From Geminocystis herdmanii PCC 6308 (GTDB lineage: Bacteria > Cyanobacteriota > Cyanobacteriia > Cyanobacteriales > Cyanobacteriaceae), in assembly GCF_000332235.1 (NCBI RefSeq), contig NZ_CM001775.1, positions 4,199,419 through 4,263,418 on the forward strand: a stretch of 64,000 bases of DNA. The letters run 5' to 3'. Positions 37,046-45,801 of the stretch are shown piece by piece. The position numbers were made by a program, and so were the translations under genes. Position 1 is the stretch's first letter. Each line of letters starts with the position of its first letter. Below the pieces are notes generated by a model. The model ran no database searches, was not told the DNA's origin, and worked only from the letters and a program-made list of their open reading frames with translations.

Positions 37046-38107
37046 ATGAAAAAACAAAATAAGTTAATTAAAGGATTTATCATTGGTTTAGCTATTAGCG
37101 GTGTGATTACCGCTTGTACCAATACAAACAATACAAGCACCACTACAGAAACCAGTAATCAAACTAGCCCGAAACCAGAAGTAAAAATTACCTTAGTTAG
37201 TTATGCTGTAACACAAGCTGCTTATGAAAAAATCATTCCTCAATTTGCTCAGGAATGGGAAGAAAAAACAGGTCAAAAAGTTGTAGTGGAACAGAGTTAT
37301 GGCGGGTCTGGATCGCAAACTAGGGCAGTTATTGACGGATTAGAAGCCGATGTCGTGGGTTTAGCCTTATCCGCAGATACCCTCAAAATTCAACAAGCAG
37401 GATTAATCGAGCCGGGTTGGGAACAAGAAGTACCTAATAATGGTATTGTAACTCGATCGGTGGTAGCTTTGGTAAGTAGAGAGGGAGGTAAAACCGCTAA
37501 CACATGGGCAGATTTAGCTAATCCCGATATTAAAGTCATCACCGCTAACCCCAAAACTTCAGGGGGTGCTAGATGGAACTTTTTAGTATTATGGGGAGCT
37601 ATTACCCAATCAGGAGGGGATGCTCAAAAAGCCGAAGAATTTGTTACCAGTGTCTATAAAAATGTCCCCGTATTGCCCAAAGATGCTAGAGAAGCAACGG
37701 ACGTATTTTATAAACAAGGGCAAGGAGATATATTAATGAATTACGAAAATGAAATTTTACTAGCTAAGTTAAAGGGAGAAACTCAACCTTATGTGATACC
37801 TACAGACAAAAATATTTCTATTGATGGACCGATCGCAGTTGTAGATAAGTATGTAGATAAAAGAGGTACAAGGGAGGTAGCTGAAGCCTTTGTGCAATTT
37901 TTATATACTCCCGAAGCTCAAAGAGCCTTTGCTGAAGTCGGTTTTCGCCCTGTGGATGAGGCAATATTTGAGGAATTTAAGGATCAATATCCCAAAGTGG
38001 ATAATTTATTTACCGTAGAAGCCTTTGGCGGTTGGGATCAAGTTCAAAAAGATTTCTTTGATGATGGTGCTGTATTCGATCGAATTTTTGCCAATCTCCG
38101 TAAGTAA
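37046..38107 (+). CDS. sbpA: Sulfate-binding protein of the ABC sulfate permease
   Basis: Captures sulfate or thiosulfate in the periplasm for CysTWA. 353 residues. The N-terminus is a lipoprotein signal with lipobox ITAC, Cys24 becoming lipidated. Binding-protein motifs: LVSYAVTQAAYEKIIPQFAQ, VVEQSYGGSGSQTRAVIDGL, NPKTSGGARWNFLVLWGA and DILMNYENEILLAK. First gene of the sulfate cluster. Confidence 0.95.
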   Translation: MKKQNKLIKGFIIGLAISGVITACTNTNNTSTTTETSNQTSPKPEVKITLVSYAVTQAAYEKIIPQFAQEWEEKTGQKVVVEQSYGGSGSQTRAVIDGLEADVVGLALSADTLKIQQAGLIEPGWEQEVPNNGIVTRSVVALVSREGGKTANTWADLANPDIKVITANPKTSGGARWNFLVLWGAITQSGGDAQKAEEFVTSVYKNVPVLPKDAREATDVFYKQGQGDILMNYENEILLAKLKGETQPYVIPTDKNISIDGPIAVVDKYVDKRGTREVAEAFVQFLYTPEAQRAFAEVGFRPVDEAIFEEFKDQYPKVDNLFTVEAFGGWDQVQKDFFDDGAVFDRIFANLRK

Positions 38108-38137
38108 AAATTACTATTAATAAATCAGGATAAATTT

Positions 38138-38455
38138 ATGACAAATAGCTCGATCGAGCCAGAAAAAAAATCCCTAAAAATATCCTTACATATTCCTCCC
38201 AAATATTTGGAAAAACCGATAATTTTTGATTTAGCAGTTAACTATAAATTAGAAGTTAATATAACCTCAGCTTTGTTAGGTGAATATGGAGATGGAGATG
38301 GTTGGTTTAACTTAGTTTTATCAGGGGAAAACCAACATTTAAAAGAGGGGTTAAATTACCTTAAACAACTAGATATTGAAGTTTGGACAAACAATGAAAA
38401 GGGACAAACTTTAATTAAAGATTGGGATTTTGAAGGCTGGTTATTAGGTGGTTAA
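38138..38455 (+). CDS. NIL-domain protein of the sulfate permease cluster
   Basis: 105 residues. A ferredoxin-like NIL domain spans about 12-95 (KISLHIPPKYLEKPIIFDLA, GWFNLVLSGENQHLKEGLNY). NIL domains occur at the C-terminus of some ABC ATPases such as MetN, and as small proteins in cyanobacterial sulfate operons. It probably senses substrate or regulates transport; inferred from family and position, 30 bases after sbpA. Confidence 0.85.
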   Translation: MTNSSIEPEKKSLKISLHIPPKYLEKPIIFDLAVNYKLEVNITSALLGEYGDGDGWFNLVLSGENQHLKEGLNYLKQLDIEVWTNNEKGQTLIKDWDFEGWLLGG

Positions 38456-38496
38456 AATCTTGCTTATTATAGGTATTAAGAAGCTAATAATAATTA

Positions 38497-38576
38497 ATTC
38501 TCCATTCTCCATTCTCCATTCTCCATTCTTAATTCTCAATTCTCAATTCTCAATTCTCAATTCTCAATTCTCAATT
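38497..38576 (+). repeat. Heptamer array directly before cysT
   Basis: Four ATTCTCC units then six AATTCTC units, ending five bases before the cysT ATG. It fills the position where a Shine-Dalgarno sequence would be. Confidence 0.95.
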
Positions 38577-38581
38577 TTTTT

Positions 38582-39445
38582 ATGACTAATATTTTTTACG
38601 AACCTCCCATAGAAATTAAAGTAAATAGTATTACTAATTTTCTTTCAAAAATATCCTTACCTTGGACTGTCACCATTGGATATTTAACGATTATGTTATT
38701 AATACCGATGGCTGCATTAATTTTAAAATCTTCAGAGTTAGGATTTGCTAGATTTTGGGAAATAGCGACTTCCGATGTGGCAATGTCAGCTTATCAAGTA
38801 ACCTTTGTTACCGCCCTTTTTGCCGGGGCTATTAATGGCTTAATGGGAACATTATTAGCATGGGTTTTAGTTAGATATACATTTCCGGGGCGCAAAATTT
38901 TCGATGCCATGATTGATATTCCCTTCGCCCTACCTACCGCCGTAGCTGGGTTAGTTTTAGCCACCGTTTATAGCCCTAGTGGTTGGATTGGGCAATTTTT
39001 CACACCTTTTGGCATTAAAATCGCCTTTTCTCAATTAGGGGTATTTGTGGCGATGTTATTTATTTCTTTGCCCTTCGTAGTAAGAACATTGCAACCAGTA
39101 TTGCAAGAGTTAGAGAAAGAAACGGAAGAAGCCGCTTGGGCTTTAGGTGCAGACGATTGGGATACTTTTCGCCTTGTCATTTTACCTCCTCTAATTCCCC
39201 CGATTTTAACGGGAATTGCTTTAGGATTTTCGAGGGCTGTAGGAGAATATGGCTCAGTTGTAGTTATCGCCTCTAACATCCCTTTTCAAGACTTAATTGC
39301 CCCAGTGTTAGTCTTTCAACGTCTTGAAGAATACGACTATGTAGGTGCTACTGTCATCGGGGCAGTGCTTTTACTTATTTCTTTAATAATTTTATTCGTC
39401 ATTAACTTCTTACAACAGTGGGGACGTAGTTATGCAGAAAATTAA
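38582..39445 (+). CDS. cysT: Sulfate ABC transporter permease CysT (CysU)
   Basis: One of the two membrane subunits of the sulfate permease. 287 residues with about six membrane segments. The EAA loop is EEAAWALGADDWDTFRLVIL, which docks on CysA. IDIPFALPTAVAGLVLATVY is typical of CysT. Overlaps cysW by 14 bases. No Shine-Dalgarno is visible because a heptamer array abuts the start. Confidence 0.95.
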   Translation: MTNIFYEPPIEIKVNSITNFLSKISLPWTVTIGYLTIMLLIPMAALILKSSELGFARFWEIATSDVAMSAYQVTFVTALFAGAINGLMGTLLAWVLVRYTFPGRKIFDAMIDIPFALPTAVAGLVLATVYSPSGWIGQFFTPFGIKIAFSQLGVFVAMLFISLPFVVRTLQPVLQELEKETEEAAWALGADDWDTFRLVILPPLIPPILTGIALGFSRAVGEYGSVVVIASNIPFQDLIAPVLVFQRLEEYDYVGATVIGAVLLLISLIILFVINFLQQWGRSYAEN

Positions 39446-40244
39446 ATCTGTGGAAACGTGGTTAATCATCATCTCTTTAATCTATTTAGCCTTAATCTTG
39501 GTTATTCCTGCTATATCAGTATTTTTTGAGGCTTTCCATAAAGGAGTACAGCCTTTTCTTGAGGCTTTACAACAGAGAGAATTTGGAGAAGCGGTAAAAC
39601 TAACCATTATCATTGCCTTTGTCAGTGTACCCTTAAATACCATTTTCGGACTTTGTGCCGCTTGGGTAATTGCTAGGAATGAGTTTAGGGGAAAAGCCTT
39701 TTTAGTGAGTTTGATTGATTTACCTTTTTCTATCTCTCCTGTGGTAGCAGGTTTAATGCTGGTGTTGTTATACGGTAGAAATGGATGGTTTGGTGGTTTA
39801 ATCGAGTATTTTGACGTTAGAATCATCTTTGCTTTACCCGGTATGATTTTGGCGACTATTTTTGTTACTTTCCCTTTTGTAGCTAGAGAAGTAATCCCCG
39901 TATTGGAAGAAGTCGGACCCGAACTAGAAGACGCTGCTCGTACTTTAGGCGCTACAGACTGGCAAATATTTTGGCGTGTCACTTTACCAACGGTACGCTG
40001 GGGCTTACTCTATGGGGTGTTACTGACTAATGCTCGTGCTATGGGGGAATTTGGAGCAGTGGCGGTAGTTTCTGGAAGTATTATCGGGCAAACGGCAACC
40101 TTACCGATATTTGTAGAGTTAGCCTATAAAAACTATCAAACGGAAGCGGCTTTTAGTGCGGCGGTGGTATTAGGCTTATTAGGTGCTTTAACCCTGATTT
40201 TCAAAGAAATTTTAGAGCAAAAAACCAAAATTGTGGACACTTAA
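39432..40244 (+). CDS. cysW: Sulfate ABC transporter permease CysW
   Basis: Second membrane subunit of the sulfate permease. 270 residues. DLPFSISPVVAGLMLVLLYG and the EAA loop EDAARTLGATDWQIFWRVTL are diagnostic. The 14-base overlap with cysT implies coupled translation and equal amounts of the two subunits. Confidence 0.95.
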   Translation: MQKIKSVETWLIIISLIYLALILVIPAISVFFEAFHKGVQPFLEALQQREFGEAVKLTIIIAFVSVPLNTIFGLCAAWVIARNEFRGKAFLVSLIDLPFSISPVVAGLMLVLLYGRNGWFGGLIEYFDVRIIFALPGMILATIFVTFPFVAREVIPVLEEVGPELEDAARTLGATDWQIFWRVTLPTVRWGLLYGVLLTNARAMGEFGAVAVVSGSIIGQTATLPIFVELAYKNYQTEAAFSAAVVLGLLGALTLIFKEILEQKTKIVDT

Positions 40245-40250
40245 TCGTAG

Positions 40251-40277
40251 GTTGGGTTAGTGATAACGTAACCCAAC
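40251..40277 (+). repeat. Inverted repeat GTTGGGTTA...TAACCCAAC between cysW and cysA
   Basis: Perfect 9-base arms with a 9-base loop, six bases after the cysW stop. It could reduce read-through into cysA, but the same GGTTGGGTTA hairpin is a common dispersed cyanobacterial repeat. Confidence 0.7.
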
Positions 40278-40363
40278 AAATTCCCTCAAGGGGTTAACGA
40301 CTAAAGTCGTCACTACGAACAATTAATTAAACTTTTAAATCAAAAATAAATAGGTAAAAAATT

Positions 40364-41380
40364 ATGAGTATTCTTGTTAATAATGTTTCTAAAAATTTTG
40401 GTAGTTATCTAGCTTTAGATAATATCAATTTAGAAGTTAAAACTAATACCTTAGTGGCTTTATTAGGTCCTTCTGGTTCAGGTAAATCAACACTGTTACG
40501 CACTATATCGGGGTTAGAAAATCCTGATGTGGGGAACATTATTATTAACGGAAAAGATGCCACGGGAGTTGATATTCGTAAACGAAATATTGGTTTTGTT
40601 TTTCAACATTATGCTTTATTTAAACATCTAACTATTCGTGAAAATATCGCTTTTGGCTTACGCATTCGTAAAGCACCAGAAACACAAGTAAAAGAAAAAG
40701 TTGCTGAATTGTTAAATTTAATACAACTGGAAGGATTGGGCGATCGTTATCCTAGTCAATTATCAGGTGGACAAAGACAACGGGTAGCCTTAGCTCGTGC
40801 CTTAGCAGTACAACCGCAAGTATTACTTTTAGATGAACCTTTTGGGGCATTGGATGCTAAGGTAAGAAAGGAATTAAGAGCTTGGTTAAGAAGGCTACAC
40901 GACGAAGTTCATATTACTAGCGTATTTGTAACCCATGATCAAGAGGAAGCTATGGAAGTAGCTGACGAGATTGTTGTGATGAATCAAGGGCGCATTGAGC
41001 AAATCGGCACTCCAGCAGAAATTTATGATAATCCTGCGTCATCTTTTGTGATGAAATTCATCGGGGAGGTGAATATTTTACCCCGTCACGCATCTTTATT
41101 TGGTCAAAATACTCTTGATAATTTAGGGGATGATATATTTGTCAGACCTCACGAATTAGAGATATTATTAGAGGATGATGGTCAAAGTAGTCGTGCGATC
41201 GTCCAACGTATTATTCACTTAGGATGGGAAATTCAAGCGGAATTATCTATTGATAATTGGGAAATTACTGCCCATTTGAATCGAGAAAAGTTCGATCGAT
41301 TAGGTTTACGGCGTAATCAAACTGTATATATTAAACCTAGCCGTGTTAAGAGTTTCCCCAATACTTCTGTAGCAGTTTAA
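40364..41380 (+). CDS. cysA: Sulfate ABC transporter ATP-binding protein CysA
   Basis: ATPase driving sulfate import. 338 residues. Walker [11 protein letters not shown]-loop FVFQHYALF, signature [15 protein letters not shown], Walker [14 protein letters not shown] and switch VTHDQEEA are intact. A C-terminal regulatory domain of the CysA/TOBE type follows at about 240-335. Completes the order sbpA-NIL-cysT-cysW-cysA. Confidence 0.95.
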   Translation: MSILVNNVSKNFGSYLALDNINLEVKTNTLVALLGPSGSGKSTLLRTISGLENPDVGNIIINGKDATGVDIRKRNIGFVFQHYALFKHLTIRENIAFGLRIRKAPETQVKEKVAELLNLIQLEGLGDRYPSQLSGGQRQRVALARALAVQPQVLLLDEPFGALDAKVRKELRAWLRRLHDEVHITSVFVTHDQEEAMEVADEIVVMNQGRIEQIGTPAEIYDNPASSFVMKFIGEVNILPRHASLFGQNTLDNLGDDIFVRPHELEILLEDDGQSSRAIVQRIIHLGWEIQAELSIDNWEITAHLNREKFDRLGLRRNQTVYIKPSRVKSFPNTSVAV

Positions 41381-41474
41381 TTTTTCCAAGAAGGAGAAAT
41401 GATGATGAATTTTTCAGTTCGATCGACATTCATTCTTAGGTAAAATAAAGAAAGTGTCACTATAGGAAAATACT

Positions 41475-41540
41475 GTGAATCAGGTTATTATTGCTATTCT
41501 GGGGGGAATTAGTGCCTTTGTTGCCAACAATATTACCTGA
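41475..41540 (+). CDS. Possible truncated small hydrophobic protein (21 residues)
   Basis: GTG start with AGGAAAA upstream; reads MNQVIIAILGGISAFVANN and then ITstop. The last two codons and the stop (ACCTGA) are the first bases of a mobile-element terminus. The frame may be the surviving 5' part of a small membrane protein. I do not recognise it and expression is unproven. Confidence 0.3.
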   Translation: MNQVIIAILGGISAFVANNIT

Positions 41541-41650
41541 GTGAACCATAAAATTTTAGATAAGGGTATGAGATAGGAGATAGGAGACAGGAGATAGTAG
41601 TAAGAATTGATTTAAACTTATGTAAAATTCATTTTTGGCAATTATTTACC
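41535..41650 (+). mobile_element. STRR-bearing element, direct repeat copy 1
   Basis: Terminus ACCTGAGTGAACCATAAAA, then AGATAGGAGATAGGAGACAG heptamers, then TAGTAAGAATTGATTTAAAC. The same order occurs at 42142-42255, in the same orientation. The terminus matches the ends of copies A and C of the MITE-like family. Confidence 0.7.
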
Positions 41651-41826
41651 TTTGTTTAATTATTTTCTTTGACTAAAATTTGAACAGTTATTACTCAATA
41701 ACCCTTATTTTAAAAGGTTTTTAATCTCGAATTTAACAGATATTTACCAGTGGATCAAAGAAAATGAATCCACCGTTAAGAGTATTTTTGTCGGTTAAAT
41801 GCGTCTTTCTCTATGGTGATATTTTG

Positions 41827-42099
41827 TTATTTACCATAATAAAAAGCAATTTCTTTTTCTTTTAAAGGAGTAAAGTCACTATCGATGAGCATTTGATTCA
41901 ATTCCACTTGGGCTATATGTTTCGCTCCAATGCGTACTATTCTCGATCGCATGGTATTTGTAACCCCACTGCGTTGCCGTTGTCCTTCTAACCCCATTAC
42001 CTGATTATATAAGTTTAACTTAGCTTCAGGGATAGGGCTACCATCTAAGTCGATTCCAAGCGCGATCGCCTTATCTACTGCATCTGCACCAGTTTGCAT
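41827..42099 (-). CDS. Small conserved cyanobacterial-type protein, perhaps DUF4090
   Basis: 90 residues, soluble. It opens MQTGADAVDKAIALGIDLDG, then SPIPEAKLNLYNQVMGLEGQ, a basic middle (RSGVTNTMRSRIVRIGAKH) and ends EKEIAFYYGK. I recall a cyanobacterial family of this size (DUF4090) but am not sure of the match. Function unknown. It is flanked by two direct repeats in the same orientation. Confidence 0.75.
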   Translation of the reverse strand: MQTGADAVDKAIALGIDLDGSPIPEAKLNLYNQVMGLEGQRQRSGVTNTMRSRIVRIGAKHIAQVELNQMLIDSDFTPLKEKEIAFYYGK

Positions 42100-42141
42100 C
42101 TTGTTTATCTTTGCCTAAAATTTTTAACAACGTTTATTATA

Positions 42142-42255
42142 ACCTGAGTTTGACATAAAATTTTTGATGAAGATAGGAGATAGGAGACAGGAGATAGAAG
42201 ATAGTAGTAAGAATTGAGTTAAACATTAGTTAAATTGATTTTCAGCAATATTTTA
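42142..42255 (+). mobile_element. STRR-bearing element, direct repeat copy 2
   Basis: Terminus ACCTGAGTTTGACATAAA, heptamers GATAGGAGATAGGAGACAGG, then TAGTAAGAATTGAGTTAAAC. Closely similar to copy 1 about 600 bases away. Its other end reaches within seven bases of the rimO stop; in the rimO sense it shows ATTGCTGAAAATC. Confidence 0.7.
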
Positions 42256-42261
42256 CTAACT

Positions 42262-43584
42262 TTAAGAATTTACTTCAATTTCACCATAGAGATCATAAAC
42301 GTCAGAAGATGTAATTCTAACAGGTACGATCGAACCTAAAGTAGCCGAACCTGTTACATAGACTAAACCATCTACTTCTGGGGCAAAACGGCTCGATCGA
42401 CCAATTAATTCACCAGTACTAGGATTTTCTTGTTCAATTAACACAGAGACAAGTTTACCTACTTCAGCTTGATTTTTTCTGGCGGCAATGGGTTGTTGTA
42501 ACTCCATTAAGCGATTACGGCGATCTTCTTTGATGTCATCAGGTACTTGATTCTCTAAATCATAGGCTTTTGTGCCTTCTTCGGGGGAAAAGGTAAACAC
42601 TCCCACATGATCAAATTCATGTCTTTTCACAAACTGCAATAAATGCTCAAAATGCTCCTCTGTTTCACCCGGAAAGCCCACAATAAAAGTTGTACGCATT
42701 ACTGCATCAGGTAAAGCTAGTTTAATTCTGTGGATAATTTCATCATTAACTTTACCCTGCCAAGGGCGATTCATACTTTTTAAAATGTCAGGGTGAGAAT
42801 GTTGTAACGGTAAATCTAAATAGGGTAAAACGTTGGCAGTTTCTCTCATTGCCTCGATAACTTTATCTGTTAAACCCGTAGGATAAGCATAATGTATTCT
42901 AATCCAAGGAATATCAACTTTACCCAAAGCCCTAAGTAATTCTGCTAACTTCGGCTCACCATATAAGTCAACACCGTAATTAGTGGTAATTTGAGAGATT
43001 AAAATTAACTCTTGTACTCCCTGTTCTGCTAATTGTTGAGCTTCTGCTACAATGGATTCGATGGTTCTCGATCGTTGATTACCTCGTAAATGAGGAATAA
43101 TGCAAAAAGCACAACGATAATCGCAACCCTCTGCCACTCGAAGATAAGCAACCCCTTCGGTGGTGGTACGATAACGGGGTATATTCTCATCGGCGATAAA
43201 AGTTGGGGTAGCGGAAACCGCTTTGACTCTTTCCCCTGCTTCCACTCGTTTAATCACATCGACAATATTTTGGTAATCTCCTGTACCCACGATCGCCACG
43301 GCTTCGGGCAATTCTGCTAATAATTCTTCTTGAAAATGTTGTGCCATGCAACCAGAGATAATAATTTTTTTCTGGTTTTCTGCTAATTCGACTAAAGTTC
43401 TCACGGATTCTTGACGAGCAGACTCAATAAAACTACAAGTATTGACAATGACATAATCGGCTAATTCTTCAGTATTATCGATGGGATAACCAGATTGAGC
43501 GAGTAACCCTAGCATATGCTCAGAGTCAATACGATTTTTTTCACATCCTAAATGAGATACGGCGATGGTTGGCTTATTGCCCAT
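42262..43584 (-). CDS. rimO: Ribosomal protein S12 methylthiotransferase RimO
   Basis: Radical SAM enzyme adding a methylthio group to a conserved Asp of S12. 440 residues. The UPF0004 domain has [20 protein letters not shown] and [15 protein letters not shown]. The radical SAM domain has [20 protein letters not shown] (CxxxCxxC). A C-terminal TRAM domain spans about 370-435. The [12 protein letters not shown] start separates RimO from MiaB. Confidence 0.95.
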   Translation of the reverse strand: MGNKPTIAVSHLGCEKNRIDSEHMLGLLAQSGYPIDNTEELADYVIVNTCSFIESARQESVRTLVELAENQKKIIISGCMAQHFQEELLAELPEAVAIVGTGDYQNIVDVIKRVEAGERVKAVSATPTFIADENIPRYRTTTEGVAYLRVAEGCDYRCAFCIIPHLRGNQRSRTIESIVAEAQQLAEQGVQELILISQITTNYGVDLYGEPKLAELLRALGKVDIPWIRIHYAYPTGLTDKVIEAMRETANVLPYLDLPLQHSHPDILKSMNRPWQGKVNDEIIHRIKLALPDAVMRTTFIVGFPGETEEHFEHLLQFVKRHEFDHVGVFTFSPEEGTKAYDLENQVPDDIKEDRRNRLMELQQPIAARKNQAEVGKLVSVLIEQENPSTGELIGRSSRFAPEVDGLVYVTGSATLGSIVPVRITSSDVYDLYGEIEVNS

Positions 43585-43879
43585 ATTTAACGGTGGTATA
43601 ACTTTCTTACAATTATTATTTTACCTGAAAAAAATGTTTTATCAGTTTGTAGTAATAGGGTAGTTATTACCCCCCCATAAAATCACTATAAAAATCAACT
43701 GATTCTTGGAAGTAAAAAATATGCCTGATTGACATTCAAAAACTCTTGAGACATTGAGGGAAAAGGTTCAACAAAAGGTAGCAAATCAGTTGAACTATTA
43801 TTCAACATTTCTTGCGGTAAAAATGCCCTTTTGATGTTATCATTAAGATTCTTTAAGTTTAATGGAGGTTGAAAACCGA

Positions 43880-44977
43880 GTGTATAAGCACATTATCCCT
43901 CAAATAATTATCTCTTTACTTTTAGGAGGTATGGGGTTATTTCCCGTAGCATTGACGGCACAGGCTCAAACGTCTCAAACCGTTGCCACTAGATTGAATC
44001 CCCAACAAAGACAACAGTTATATAGTTTACTTCAACAAGGTAAACAGTATGTTTCCATCAGGGATTGGAATAGTGCTTTATCTATTTATCGTCAAGCAGC
44101 AGTTTTAGACGGTGATAATCCCAAAATATTTTCGGGCATGGGTTATCTTTATGCCTCTTTAGGTGATTTTCCCTCGGCAGTCAATGCCTATCAACAAGCT
44201 CTCACTCTTGCTCCTGATAATGGAGATTTTTATTCGGCTTTAGGTTATACTTTTGCTCAAATTGGTGACAATGCTAAGGCGATCGAATCCTATGAAAAAG
44301 CCATCGCCCTACAACCTAATAATGCCGATAATTTGACCGCTTTAGGGGTATTATTACTAAGAAATAAACAGTATGGACAAGTTGAAAATTACTATCGAAG
44401 GGCTATATCTATCGATCCCAAGAATGAAACTGCCTATGATATGATGGCAACCGCTCTTTATCAACAAGATAAAAATGATGAAGCTATCACCTTTTTAGAG
44501 AGTTCGATCGAAAAATTCCCCGACAACAGTGATTTAAGATTAAAATTAGCCACCGCTTACTTTAAAGGGGAAAAATCCGCCGAAGGATTACAACAACTCA
44601 AAATTTTAGAAGATAACCAGCCCAATAATCCTAAAATCGTCTTAAAAATGGCGATGGTATATGAACAACAACAAGATTTAGATAAAGCCTTAACCGCCTA
44701 CCAAAAAGCATCCGCCCTTGATAACAATTCCATACAAGCCTACGGGGGCATTGCTAGAGTTTTAGAACAAAAACAAGATGATTTTCGTGCGATCGTTGCT
44801 TATCGTCGTTTTATTGAATTAGCCCCACAAAATCCCTATGGTTATCATCGTTTAGGCTTACTATTAAAACAAAGAGGCAGAACCGCAGAAGCCAAACAAG
44901 TCCTAGAAACAGCCAAAAATATTTATGAACAACAAGGTAAATTAGATAGCGTTGCCGAAGTAAAAAAAGAACTATAA
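43880..44977 (+). CDS. Secreted TPR-repeat protein
   Basis: About 365 residues. I chose the GTG at 43880 (VYKHIIPQIIISLLLGGMGL) because GGAGGT lies ten bases before it; an ATG at 43862 sits on that Shine-Dalgarno. The signal peptide ends near LTAQAQ. About eight tetratricopeptide repeats follow, such as GDFPSAVNAYQQALTLAPDN and GDNAKAIESYEKAIALQPNN. A periplasmic or thylakoid-lumen scaffold is likely; the partner is unknown. Confidence 0.88.
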   Translation: MYKHIIPQIIISLLLGGMGLFPVALTAQAQTSQTVATRLNPQQRQQLYSLLQQGKQYVSIRDWNSALSIYRQAAVLDGDNPKIFSGMGYLYASLGDFPSAVNAYQQALTLAPDNGDFYSALGYTFAQIGDNAKAIESYEKAIALQPNNADNLTALGVLLLRNKQYGQVENYYRRAISIDPKNETAYDMMATALYQQDKNDEAITFLESSIEKFPDNSDLRLKLATAYFKGEKSAEGLQQLKILEDNQPNNPKIVLKMAMVYEQQQDLDKALTAYQKASALDNNSIQAYGGIARVLEQKQDDFRAIVAYRRFIELAPQNPYGYHRLGLLLKQRGRTAEAKQVLETAKNIYEQQGKLDSVAEVKKEL

Positions 44978-45211
44978 CCACAAATAATGGAGAATTGAGA
45001 ATGGATAATGGAGAATTTAAAATCATCAAATTTTCTTCTTCTCCTCCTAACTCCTCTCTCCTAACTCCTGTCTCTCTAATTAAATTGATAATTGATAATT
45101 ACCAAAAAAATGTAAACTAATAAACAGTAAAATAGTCTGTCTTGATTTTTGTTACTCATTTAAGTCAAAATAACAAACGGATTAATAGTTAAAATCGATA
45201 TTAAAAGAAAT

Positions 45212-45460
45212 ATGAACCAAGAAATATTAGAAAAAGTACAAGAAATTGTCGTCGAACAATTAGACGTTACCGCCGACAAAGTAACTCCTGATGCTAATTT
45301 TGTTAATGATTTAGATGCTGATTCCCTCGATGTAGTGGAATTAGTTATGGCTTTAGAAGAGGCTTTCGAGATTGAAATTTCTGATGAAGAAGCCGAAAAA
45401 ATTACTACCGTAGCGGAAGCTGTAAATCATATTGAAGCGAAAACTCAAGCAGTAGCTTAA
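45212..45460 (+). CDS. acpP: Acyl carrier protein
   Basis: Carries growing acyl chains in fatty-acid synthesis. 82 residues. [20 protein letters not shown] contains the DSL motif with the serine that takes 4'-phosphopantetheine. The fabF gene follows 341 bases downstream, a common cyanobacterial pair. Confidence 0.97.
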   Translation: MNQEILEKVQEIVVEQLDVTADKVTPDANFVNDLDADSLDVVELVMALEEAFEIEISDEEAEKITTVAEAVNHIEAKTQAVA

Positions 45461-45801
45461 TTCTCCTCAAAACTGGCTGATAAGGATAGGAAAATAGACT
45501 ACAAACAGGAGGCAAGAAAATAATTTGTCAATCAATTAATACTGATAAACTAAATTTTTCTTGGTTTCCATTTATCCCATAAAGACTTAATTTCTACTAA
45601 TAAAAATAGAAAAATAGTCTTAACAACATATTCAAATTAATTAAGTTATCAGGGACAAAATCCCCTAGTGGTAAAGTGTCTAATTGAAAAAAGTGTTTAA
45701 AATTATCGATCGAACTTAAAAATTTTAATCCTAAATTCTGCATTTTATCACTGGATTATAGCTGTTACGAACAGCATATATATAGTTATTTTTTTAAAAT
45801 T
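45461..45801 (+). promoter_or_regulatory. Spacer between acpP and fabF with two hairpins
   Basis: 341 bases without a gene. GGGA-CAAAA-TCCC lies at about 45652-45664. GCTGTT-ACG-AACAGC (45761-45775) is a perfect six-pair hairpin or operator-like site 26 bases before the fabF ATG, directly followed by ATATATATAG. The length and the site suggest that fabF has its own promoter. Confidence 0.45.

Larger units (their letters stand above)
41381..41826. other. Spacer between cysA and the DUF4090-like gene
   Basis: 446 bases. It holds a 21-codon GTG frame at 41475-41540 and, from 41535, the first copy of a direct repeat of about 115 bases whose second copy starts at 42142. Beyond about 41660 I see only AT-rich sequence. 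Confidence 0.6.
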
